A DNA stretch of 64,000 bases, taken from NCBI GenBank assembly GCA_036971615.1, contig JAYKKR010000003.1:1054001-1118000 (forward strand). The letters run 5' to 3'. The position numbers and the translations under genes were made by a program. This DNA is from Amyloporia xantha. Lineage: Eukaryota; Basidiomycota; Agaricomycetes; Polyporales; Adustoporiaceae. Shown piece by piece: positions 33,690 through 44,597 of this stretch (within the stretch, counting starts at the first letter, position 1; every line of letters begins with the position of its first letter). The notes under the pieces were generated by a model. That model did no database searches and was not told the origin of the DNA. It was given only the letters and a program-made list of their open reading frames with translations.

Positions 33690-35760
33690 TGTAGTCAAAT
33701 GCTGTATAACTTACCTTGGCTGCTGTACATATCATATGAATCGGCTAGCTTACATATTTAGGTTGTGGTCAATGCTTTCAGCTCAAACTCCGCTTCACAC
33801 ATCTTATTACCACAGAAACCTGCCTTTCATTCAGCAGAACAAGGCTCACAGGAGACAGCTTATCAAAATAAGTGAGAGTTTGGAACATGAATCATTCCTG
33901 GTTGTCAAATCAATTTTTCAATAAGTAGAAGAGAGTAAGAGTGTGTGTTTGTGACATGACAAGGAAAAAAGAAGGAAAAAGTAGTTCTCCTGATGTCCAA
34001 TGCCAACAGTTGAGATAAGATCATATTGGATATATTGGACTCCTTACAAGCCTGCTATGCAAATTGATCTGATGCTCATGGTTACAGCTAATGCTCCAAC
34101 TATTTGGTGTACATTTATAGAAATTGGTATTTAATAAATGGTATATGGTATATAGAAGTAATTACACAGTAGATACACAGCATAAACAATACACATATAT
34201 ATATAAAAAGCAATATGTGCTCAAAATCTTCAACACTGACCCTTCTCCTCACAGGCTCTCTCTCTCTTATGAATATCAGTACATAGATTCAAAAAAGACA
34301 TGAGTCATGATCTCCCATCATAATGAGAGAATCTCCAGTTTTCTCTATTCTTCCAATGGTCAAGGTCTGTTCTTGGATCTGGAAAAGCCATTCTTATTTT
34401 ATTTTTTGCTTTTTGTTTGCTTGGAAAACTTATTGTCCTGTAGGGGAACAAGGAAAAAACAACTCGTAGCTTTCCTATAATCTATTGAGTCAGAAATGGA
34501 GAGGGCTAGGAGGAAAATAAACATGCTGATATTGTCCAAAATGTGATTGTTATGTAGATGCAAATAATCAGATATGCAATGATATCATCTTTGGCTACAG
34601 GGTGTCAGATTTATTTACAGTTTATTGGGGTAGCAGTAGTTCAATATATATAGGATGCAATTTGAGCCATTCATGTACAAATAGATGAAGTAGTTGGAGC
34701 CTCAAAACTTACAGCTATTTGCCATTGAGTGCCAGTGAGGATTCTCATATTTAAAATTCAATGTCTGCAAGTTCATTATTGTGTGCCACTCATGGTTGAA
34801 GACATGCTATAAAACATGAGGAACTTGAAGATGGTGAAAATATTAGAAATGATATAGACTGTTCAAGCTATCTTTATCACAATATAAAAATTGACAATTG
34901 AAATTTCTTCCTCATTTCACACAATCACATATTGGAAATCTCATCTAGAACTACAGTGGGTTACCAAAATTTCTTTCTTTAAAATATATGTACATTTCAC
35001 AATCTTCCAAACACAGTAAATGCATATTGGATTGTTCTCAGATTTAGAGCTATGAAGTGGCATTGTTAATTCAGAAGGGCTGGTCTCTCCAGGGTTTCAA
35101 AATGATGAGTCTAAGCATATATACAAGAGTCATGATCCAATGTCTGATGGCTTGGATCATACTAAACTTAAGCCTGTGGATATAATGTCTGTTGACATCA
35201 GTAAAATTCCAAATTTTTCTTATCGACTTACTATCTCTTTCTCTTGCCTAAGAATAATTCACATTCCCAGGATTTTTTTGATTCTTCTGAATAGTCTGAG
35301 AAGTCTCTGGATTTCTTGTCTAGGAAATTAAGATAGATAAGTTGATTGAGAAAAGTTTGGTTTTCCTGATGCTTCTTTCCAGGGAAGTGCCTATCTGTAA
35401 TTTATTTATACTCTTTGTAGTACATCTTGCAGGTCTTAGCCTGTCTCATATTAGAGATTAGCAGGTATTCATCTTCTTGCAATTTTAACAGAAGTAGCCT
35501 ATGGCACAGACAAAATAAATGTGACCAGGACTTATCTAGGCATAAAACACCCTCAGGAATAGGCTCAATAAGATCAAGAAATGACTACTAGAATGTTGAC
35601 ATAAATTTTAATCTACACAATGAATTTATAGAAAGTCCAGATGTACTATTCCTGGACACGAAGTGTCTCAGGTCTTGTGCAGAGAAAAAGAAAAGCGATT
35701 ACGTAATCTGATATCTTTGAAGTGTAATGTTATATGATTGAACAGCATATAAACTTTATA
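33690..35760. other. AT-rich, CpG-depleted island without genes
   Basis: About 2 kb with much higher A+T than either side and runs such as ATATATATATAAAAAG. In the 1.8 kb from about 33850 to 35690 I counted only a handful of CG dinucleotides, while neighbouring sequence has them constantly. No open frame exceeds about 65 codons. Candidates are an old repeat eroded by methylation-linked C-to-T change, DNA of other origin, or a centromere-like or boundary segment. No element ends are visible. Confidence 0.7.
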
Positions 35761-36292
35761 TTTGTGGGAATACTTGGTAATTTATGGATATTTGTATGGT
35801 CATGATCTCTCCCCCCCAAAAATGGACGATTGTGGAACCTTTCACATGTCCGTGTATTTTAGTCATCGTGAATATGGTGTCATCCCTTTTACGTTGCATT
35901 CGGCGCGTTTTCGTCCCACTAATCTAGTTTACGTGATGGAGATGTCATTGATGTTACGGTCGTTGCTGAAGCTCTGTCGTGATTATCTTTCTTGATGGCT
36001 CTTATCTTCACGTTGTTCGGCGGGGTTTTCCTATTCTGGGAAGTAGCGGTCGTTTTTTGTGTATCTCTCTCTTGCTGCGGGTGCAAGGCAGCGGTCATTC
36101 TGCATTTGTTGGCGGGTTTGTCTCGTATTCCGCTCGAATATATATGATACGTGGTTTTAATATTATGTCTCCTGGCTTTTTCGTGTTCTTGTTTCGTCGT
36201 TGAACTTGAACGTGAACGGTATGGTATGTACTGCGATGTTTCTTGCCGGTGTTTTCTGACATGTGAATATCTATGACTAGGATGGGTCTCTA

Positions 36293-37895
36293 ATGCAGCC
36301 CGTTTCGTTGTCTGTGCCTGTCGTGTTTACCACGCCTTTCCGACGCGTGTCCGAGGACATTTTATATCAAATCTTCCGTTTGGTTGCATCCGATCCGGTT
36401 GCGAACGTGCCTCGCCCGCTGAGCCGCGCGGGTATCAAGAAAGGTACTACCTGGGTCGAGATCAGTCGTGTGTGTCGTTTTTGGCGGCGCGTCGCGCTGC
36501 AATCCCCGCGCCTTTGGTCGTGCGTTATTATCAATAACGATTGCAGCCCCACTATGCTGCGTGTGTTCTTGCAGAGGTCGGGCGAGATCGATCTTGGTGT
36601 CATCGTCGAAGGTGTTTCATCCACACAACATGCTGTCGACACCCTTCGTGACTTGATCGGTATGTGTGCTTTGTGCACGTACCGCTTGGGTTCGTTATAT
36701 GTATCCAGGTTCTCAGCGCGCGACACAAACATTATCCTATCACCATTTATATATCCTGCAGCACGGCTTACAGCTTTCGTCGTGTCTGCGGAACATTGCC
36801 TCACGACTCTTATTCCGCCGCGCTTGTTTCCAGTCTTTCGGGGCGAGATGCCTGCACTGCAGTCCATTGTTATTGCGCAGCTGTGGTTTCCGTGGCGTCT
36901 CTTCAAGGATATTACACAGATCATTCTGATAAACCAACCTGTACCTCCTTTTGCGGATCTTGTCGGTACTCTGCGTGGATGCCCAGCATTGACCTCCCTG
37001 GGTTTGGGTCTCGTTAATTCTGCGTACCCCCCCCCTTCTGTCGATGTCGTTGTTGGTGACAACATGATCGTCCTTCCACTCTTGCAGCACATGTTGCTCA
37101 TTGCACACCACGACGTCGTTGCGCCTTTGCTCCGGCTATTGCATTATCCTTTGACGACAGTTACTGTTGTCGGCTTTCATCACTCGCCTCGTGCGCGAGT
37201 CTTCGCCTCGAACAGCATTGTCGCGCACGTTCGTCACGCCCGTACTGGACGTCTACATATTCAACGGCAATCATTGTGTGAAGATGACTTCAACGACTGA
37301 TTGCACAGTACACGTGCAGTGGGAGTGGAGGGCTGGCGTTGATCCATTCGAGAATGATAACCGAATGGAGCACCTCGGCGACATCGCGCGGTTTCTCGCC
37401 GTTGAACATCTCGTTGTTAGACATCTGGGATACGCCCTTTATGAGCAGGACTGGATGCATATGCTCGGGCATATGTCTGCCTTGACACGTCTCGAGCTTG
37501 TTTGCTGTTTCGTTGGTGCTGGGACGCTGTTCGATGTTCTTTCGCGACGCGTGGTGGATATTCAGGACAGAGAAATTTTCGTGTTATGTCCAAAGTTGAA
37601 GTCGTTTAGCGGTTTATGGGCATCATACCATTCCGACCGCGTCTTGGAGCAGATGGTATCGTGCTTTGAATGCCGTCGCGATTGTGGGGCGCGTTTGTCT
37701 ATGATCAGACTTGACATGTGCCGGTCAAAGGAGGAGTATCCGGTTGATCTAGTGGATCGACTACATACTGGTCTGCTCGCCGATTATGTCGAGATTTGTT
37801 GGGCGGTAGGTGAAGTGACAGACGTTTCCCCGATTGTGGACGATATTGTTACTGTTGATGTAAGGGCGAGTGTATCAGTACATGTTATTATGTAG
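36293..37895 (+). pseudogene. F-box/LRR-like protein, frame broken
   Basis: The first frame (36293-37300) begins MQPVSLSVPVVFTTPFRRVS and contains an F-box-like block (FRRVSEDILYQIFRLVASD, WVEISRVCRFWRRVALQSPR, LWSCVII) followed by leucine-rich stretches, the usual build of the large Agaricomycete F-box family that selects targets for SCF ubiquitin ligase. The C-terminal part continues in another frame (VYIFNGNHCVKMTSTTDC to 37895, ending VSVHVIM). The two frames overlap at 37167-37300 and I found no GT-AG intron that joins them well, so one small indel between about 37200 and 37290 is likely. It could be a pseudogene or a sequence error. It lies beside the Helitron core and could be captured cargo. 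Confidence 0.65.
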
Positions 37896-39290
37896 TGTGT
37901 CCCTGCGCTGATGGGCTGTTGTATTTGCTAGAAATGCAGCTCAGTGTTTGTGGCTCTTTCTCTGCGTCGTTTAGTCTGTACAGTAGCTATGTCGGCGGCG
38001 TCTTTTCTTATTGTATGATAATGGAGATGTAGTTTCTGTCGGTTGTGGTCCACCTGTGGATGGCTTGTCCTCGTTCTTCTGAAACATGAAGTGATGCGAG
38101 CGCGCGCGACTTTCCCCTTGTGAGTGCTGTGGTCTGTTTTTTGCTGTTTTCTCTCCTTGACTTATTGTCTTACAGGAACGTATTATGAGCGCGCTCTTCA
38201 AGTTGCTGATCGCCTGCATGGTACAATACGAAGGTCCGCCTACTCCATCGGATCAGGTCAACTTCTTCTGGTAAGCTGTCGTTACTGCGTCTGCCTGTTG
38301 CATCGTCATACTTATCGTGTGGGCTACGAGTAGATGTAGTGTTAATTGAGATATATTGGTTGAGATGCAGTACGAGTAAGTATAAACAGTGAGCGAGCCC
38401 GCATATCACGAGACGCGGTAACACTAGGGATGGATACGGCGAAATTGATAGTGAGTATGGTAAACGGTGCTGTGTGGCGGGAGGTGCAGTGACCACGGAA
38501 TGTTTACACCGGCTCGATGGTGTTCTACTAGGCAGACTGAAGGACAGCGACTGGTACGAAGCCGAGCAAGCGGTGTGAGGATGTCGCGCCAGTGTATGTC
38601 TGACGAAGTGATTGAGCATACATACAATTCGAAATTCTGTCTTCCCGTTAATTGAAAGCGTTTTTTCCCCTGCCGTAGTTGACGGCAGTCCACTTGCCAG
38701 CTGAGATTGCGCTTGCAATCGAGAAAAATGTCAGTTGGTGCTAGATGCATTGGGTTCTGAGTGAGTAATGCAGGCTAGTGATTTCGAGGATACGATACTT
38801 GTCGTACTTATTCGGATCGTCTTCACGTCAATGCGGGCAGTGTTAAGTCGGTCGAGTTCTTACCCGATGTTCTCGGTGATTTGTACAAAAGAATTTTTCA
38901 AATTGCACGGTGGGAAAAACTGTCTTTCTTTTGGATAGAATGGAATCTCATTTTCTCTGCGACCGGAGCAAGAATTGTGATAAGCAAAGTTACGACAAGT
39001 ATATCGACATTTCTCCCGCGTATGGATACCAGCGTCCTCTGCAGGGGTGACGATTCAGACGTTCGGTCTGCTTAGGAGATATAACCCACTGCATGCATTA
39101 CTGTTATTCTGCGACATCTTATATTAAATATACTGTCGGTACACTATTCGAACGATTTCGTAATTGGAGTATTCACAGCATGAAGGGTTTGAGAGTTGTG
39201 GGGTGACGTTGGCTGTGGACGTGTTGCTAGTCTTGTAATACGCTGGGTGAACGGAGTAAGTCATTCTATCATTGCGGCGTGTTGAAGAAC
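37896..39290. other. No gene supported
   Basis: Short overlapping open frames on both strands without motifs. The stretch separates the F-box gene from the ribonucleotide-reductase-like gene, whose 3' flank it contains. Confidence 0.35.
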
Positions 39291-40489
39291 TTACGCTGCA
39301 TCGCTGTCGACCAACGTCCACGAATTATTATCGCTCTCTCTATACCCCGTGTTTTCCGGGGGTTGTATAAATACGTTGTGATAGAACGTCGTGAAGACTG
39401 CTGTAGGGGATATCTTAAGACGGTGTTGATGATGATGGTCGGAAATTGAGCCTTTGAGCTATCATAGTGGCTGCTCACCGTAATCTGTTTGTTGTATATT
39501 CCCCCATATCCGAGGCTTCTTAATGTACAGTCGGCTAATGATTCCACGTAGTCGTCTATCGTCGTGTCTGCGATATCTATCAAAGGTCGTATTGCTGTGT
39601 CTGCGCGGATACAATGTAGTCAGATTGAATGCAATATGCGCTTACTAGATAACTGCGTACCGCGAAGGAATGTTTGTTCCAGTTTCACGGCGTCCCGCAC
39701 TAACGCATGCACAGCGGAGGAGATCGCTTGCTCTGACAGATAACTGTGTATGGTACACGCGAAGTGTACGTGTCGCTCTTTATCCTGCATAATACGCTCC
39801 GTAGTGAGGCAGAACTCCGGCATCACGTCTTTCCTTCTGAGCTGAAGTACCACGAGAGGCAAAGATGAATATAGAATTGTTTCAGCGACGACGAACGCGA
39901 CGAGTCGTATGGGCAGTGCAAAATCTTTCTTGGAAGTCCACTGGCGGGCCCAATTGGTCTTTGCTTGTATCGTTGGTGTGCATCGTATCGAATCGAGCGA
40001 CATGCGTTGTTCAGTGACATCGCCTATAAGTGTACTGATCCACTTGGAATTTACTTCGTAGTGGACGTTCTCGCTGCTGTATGGTAAAAAACGATTACGT
40101 TACCGATAACCACGTAACTTACGTCATAATCTGGAAACCGTAGAAGCAGCGGGCCTCTGCGATTTCAATTTCCTCAAAAAAATCATGCGCGAACTGTTTG
40201 TGCGTTGTGGTGTCCGATGCCGTCATGAATGCCAGGATAACACTGAGAGCGAGGCTCTCCGCGTCGGCGAAGCTTTGCCGACCAGTGTAACACGTCCGCT
40301 GTAGTGTCGCTCTCTTCTGCTGTCCAGAAGTGAGTTAACGATGTTTTATACTGCTGCCATAGCTGTTTTATCGGTCGTTAAGCAGAGCGTTACAACGATT
40401 TCACGCGTACCCACCTCTGTAAACTTTATCGGAAAAAGCACGAATCGTGATGTCTCGATGTTTGTAGGGACTGTTGTCTGGTCTTCCAT
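39291..40489 (-). pseudogene. RNR2-like: Ribonucleotide reductase small-subunit (R2)-like, altered active site
   Basis: Minus-strand exons 40415-40489, 40123-40362, 39646-40076 and 39479-39600, plus an unresolved last exon to about 39291. Family blocks appear in order: RFVLFPIKF, FWTAEESD, VILAFMTASD, AEARCFYGFQIM, SENVHYEVN, VAFVVAETILYSS, RRKDVMPEFCLTTERI, QDKERHVHFAC, and a C-terminal DDYVESLADCTLRSLGYGGIYN. Normal R2 makes the di-iron tyrosyl radical needed to produce deoxynucleotides. Compared with the mouse/yeast pattern, five metal ligands are kept (D of AEESD, E and H of ENVH, E of AETI, H of ERH). The glutamate of the second E..H pair is lysine (QDKERH) and the radical tyrosine is asparagine (HYEVN for HSEMY). 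Exon 2 also has one extra base near 40275-40277 (240 where 239 keeps phase). It is very divergent overall, so not the housekeeping gene. Confidence 0.75.
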
Positions 40490-41325
40490 TCCCGATGCGA
40501 TTAAGAAGAATACGGGTTCCTGCGTTCGTGCTTTCCGGTGGTAGGTGAGGATGCACGATTTTATGACCAGCTTAAGTAGGTTCAGCGTAGTGAGCGGTGT
40601 GCGTACCTGTTATTCTCGACACAGCTGTTTAGTTTAGGACAGATAGTTGATGCTGGTAGTACTATTTGGTTTGTGGCCGAGCAAGAGTATTACTTGTGTT
40701 GTCTGACGTCTTCACCTTTCATTGCGTGTATTCCACGTAATGACTATGTCGTGTCTGATTTGTAAGGTGGCGGTTCAACTTAGCGAGAGTTGATGTGTTC
40801 GTTCGGTATGTAGCGTTTAGTAAGGTGTATTACGTGGCCGTATTTGTTGGCGTCAGCTATAGTACGTTCGTACTAACGTGTTCCTTGGGTACCAGCGACG
40901 GTCCGCAGAGATTAAAGGTTTCGTCCCGGCGACATTTCCTTTCTACATAAAGGCGCGAAAGCGGAGTAGCCCCTCGTGAGATATTGTGAAGCGGAAATAG
41001 ACGCCCAATAGTAAGTGTCGTACCTATCGTATCGTGTCAAAGTATGGCTGTATCGAGCTTACCCGTATCACTCCAGTGTCTTTTGAGTCGCGGATAAATG
41101 AAGATTACTCTGATGATGAAGATCTTATTGCTGTCGACGGTACGGCGAAAGCTGCCGTACTCCGGAGCTTGTTTAACATCGTGCTAGATGCCGTTCGCGG
41201 ACTTGCGTATTCTATGGGAGGGGAGACGACCTGTGATTGTCAGTGCACTCTCATCTTTATGATTGAGACAGTACTGATTCGGTGTCGGGTATATCGCGTA
41301 AACCATGTGCTTTCTGTTATTGTGA
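40490..41325. other. Intergenic stretch before the Helitron Rep gene
   Basis: Lies between the minus-strand R2-like gene and the plus-strand Helitron gene, so it probably contains both 5' regions. A plus-strand frame at 41034-41456 (MSKYGCIELTRITPVSFESR...) has an acidic SDDEDLIAVDG stretch and may be a first exon of the Helitron protein, but no clean splice to the next frame was established. Confidence 0.4.
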
Positions 41326-44300
41326 ATGCTGTTATCATATACGGTTCTTATGCGTGCATTTTTCATATGCGTACGGGCAGTTCGTTGCAGGCGAGTTGTC
41401 GCGTCGGGTACATCTGTCGCTGTCGACATTGGCACGGTGTCCTGGCAGTATATTAATTCCAGCGCGGCGTTTAAAACGGTCTTGCCCTCCGGTTACGATG
41501 TTCGGTGCTGTGGCGTACGTGAGGGAGATATAATTCTGGATCGTGTGTTGCGTGAAGTGCTGAATGGGTTTGACTTTTGGCGATCCGGTCAGTTAAGGGA
41601 GGTTTGTGTTAGTCACGGTCTAAAAGTGCGACGCGTCGATGGCGTACCTAAACTCATTGATCTCCTTAATAGTCATGTCTGCGTGGATAGCTGTATAGGG
41701 ATGTCGTATGCGTTTACTATTTTGCCCTGTCAGCGCGATATCGTGGGGACATACGGAACGCACTCTAAACCTGCAATCGATGGGCGTGGTGGTGAGAATG
41801 GGCAACGCGTGAAATCTGCGCACGCTATGACTGGTTGTTTCGCAGTGTCAGACAAAACTTTGAGACACCGTATTATACAGGAGTGGCAGTCTGTTATGTC
41901 AACGAAGAACGTCCGTCCTGTTGTGTGTTCAGTCTGTGCTAGGTGTCGTCCTCCGGATAAAATGTCTCTGGTACATGCGTCTGCGATAGATTTATCGTTG
42001 TTATGTAACAATGACTTACCGGAGCACTTACGTCCGACGAATTACAGCATCGATGTCTATCAAGGCGCAATTCTGCATTCGAAGGGCATGCGTGACAGTA
42101 ATGCGCTCGGTCTCTTGGATGTTTGCCGTTCTTGTAGTGACGACTTAATCGTGCGACGTCAAATGCCGAAGTTCGCGCTGGCGAATTGCTTGTATTATGC
42201 GCGTGAGAAACTGCCGCCTGCGGTACTAGATGCGTTCCAACTAGCTACGAGATGTGAGTTAGCTTTGATTTCGAGAGCACGGGCTAGTAGAATATCCTTT
42301 AAGTTTAGTGAAGTGCGAAAAGAGGAGGGTGGGGAGGTTAACACTAACGATGAGGATGCACAACGTCGATTTGATCTGTCGCAAGGATGTATTCGAGGTA
42401 ACGTCATGGTTGTTCCGAATGATTCGACTTGTCTGAATGGTATGCTTCCGCCTGCGGATGATGTCATTAGAGATACTATCTGTGTGGTTTTTGTTGGGGC
42501 AAGTAAGCCTACGTGTGAGACTATTGAAAAATTGAGTCCTATGTTGGTGCGCAAAAGTCGAGTCAAAGTGATGATTGATTTTTTGGTTCGAAATAACCCT
42601 TACTACGTAGTGTCCTCGACGTTTCGGGTTTTAACCAGCGAAATTTAGATTTACTGTTTGGGCCCGACACCACTGATGTTGATGAAGGTGTACCATGCGC
42701 TATTGAGATTGGATGCCTAGAGGACAATACGGCAGTCGAAAGTGCTGTAGCAGATTATACCCCGCGAAATGATATAGCGACGGGGCCTCTTCCGGGTGAT
42801 GACATGCTCCTGGAAAACGTAGGATACACAATGGGAGAACATACAATTTTCAGTTATCAGGAAATGAAGATGAAAGCTCTATCACACTGTCTGAGTGGGG
42901 GTCGTTACATCAAGTCTAGTACTGGAGGGAGGTTTGTTCCTGATTTCGAGAATCCCCGTCTTTTATCTTGGTTGTTCCCGCATCTGGATCCATGGGGGAT
43001 AGGGGGATTTTTCCATCCGAATAGGCGACGTCAGCTCAGTTTAGAGGAGCAATTGTCGTACCTCCTGTCAGTCGTTGATTCCCCTTTTGAGAGGGACGAG
43101 ACGTTTGCCTTCGTTTATTACAATATTCGTCAGAAAAAGATGGTGCGCGACTTTATGAATTTTAAAGTTAAGGCCTCGTTGCACGAACGTGTGGTGCACG
43201 ATTTGCTGGCTGTCGATGTTGCTCTTCTGAATAGCATGATATCTAAGAGCAAAGATGGACAGCGTTACGTACCGCAGAGTGAACAAGAAAAGTCCATACT
43301 GGCGTTGTTGTCACGTGTAAGCCTGGTTGGTCGTGATATTCCAGGTACAGCTGCTCATAAATTGACGCTTCGTAACCAGATCCGTGCATTGATTACCTTC
43401 AAAGGCACCCCTAATTTGTTTATAACTATCAACCCAGCTGATGTTGACCATCCTCTTGTTCGTATCTTTGCAGGAGAAGATATCGTACTTGAAGATGCGA
43501 CTCGGGGCGAGGATCTGTCTGAATGGCATCGAAAGCTTTTGGTTGCCCGTAAGCCCGCCGCGTGCGCTTTGTTTTTTGACAAAATGATAAGCAGTTTTGT
43601 GAATATAGTCCTTCGATACGGTCGGGGAGATGTTGGTTTATTTGGGGTATGCGATGGTTATTACGGCACAGTTGAAACCCAAGGTAGGGGTACGTTACAT
43701 TGTCACATGCTCGTATGGCTACGAGGGCAGCCGTCACCGCAGGTACTACGAGATAAGATGAAAGAATCCGATGTGTACAGGCAGGAGGTTTTCGATTGGT
43801 TAGAATCGATAATTAAATGTGAACCACTTGGTACGACGGAGGTAGTAGTAGAAAGCGACGGTAAAGCACTCCCTATCCCTAATCGTAAACTTGAGACGGG
43901 CAATCCTGATCCTGGAGCTATCGCTCTCCCGTCGATTGCCAGTCTGAGTGTCACTGACTTCGACGCGCAGTATGAATATTTTGTGAATGAGCTAGTGAAA
44001 GAGTACAACTGGCACAAGCATACCGGCACTTGCTGGCGATATCTCCGGAAGGGTGAAGAGAAGGTGGATGCGAACTGTAGAATGCGAATTGATGGTTCGA
44101 CTCGTCTGCAGACGGCTGTAGACGAAGAGACAGGTTCCATTCTTCTTCGCAGGTTACACCCGCGTATCGCATGTTACAATGATACTGTGCTCTTTTTGTT
44201 ACAGTCCAACATGGATATAAAATTTATTGGGTCTGGAGAGGGAGCGAAGGCGTTGCTTTATTATATTACCGATTATATCACCAAGTCTCCGTTGTCGACT

Positions 44301-44396
44301 CATGTGGGTTTGGCGTCGTTGGCGTATGCTATTCAGCGAAATAACAGTAAATACAAGTGGTCGGACGACGAACATCAGGAAAAACACTTTTTCTCT
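41326..44396 (+). pseudogene. Helitron Rep N-terminal half (frameshifted, truncated)
   Basis: The first frame (to 42648) holds an SAP-like segment (SHGLKVRRVDGVPKLIDLL), then the DUF6570-type region common in fungal Helitrons (CSVCARCR, LCNNDLPEHLRP, RQMPKFALANCLYYAREKLPP, RVKVMIDFLVRNNPYY). At about 42606 the frame shifts: the continuation RSVLDVSGFNQRNLDLLFGP is in another phase, as if one base were lost after TACTAC. The second frame (to 44408) has the Helitron_like_N region, the HUH motif with Cys in the middle (GRGTLHCHMLVWL) and the paired tyrosines YYITDYITK used to cut and join DNA. Coding similarity stops at about 44390 where the inserted transposon begins. Confidence 0.88.
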
Positions 44397-44560
44397 AGGG
44401 TACTCTAGATTACTCTCAGATAATGCGGATTTCTCAGAGCACATAAGGTTAGCTCAGAGCAATTGCGAGTAGCCTCAGTCACTCTCATGTGCTCTGGGAG
44501 GTATGCGCACTTCTATAACTGCTCTGAGGGTCTCTCACGGTCTTACAAAGCAGGATATTA
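44397..44560. repeat. Left subterminal motif array of the Plavaka element
   Basis: Repeated CTCAGAGC, GCTCTGAG, TGCTCTGGG and ACTCTC words occur in both orientations within about 160 bases of the left edge. Arrays like this commonly serve as transposase binding sites. Confidence 0.55.
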
Positions 44561-44597
44561 TTACCAGATGGTTTTGTATGTATACAAAGACGTCCAA

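Noticed and set aside
33440..33690. A tRNA gene in the GC-rich stretch with TTCGAACTC
   Set aside because: The T-loop-like word lacks matching acceptor, D and anticodon stems at proper spacing.
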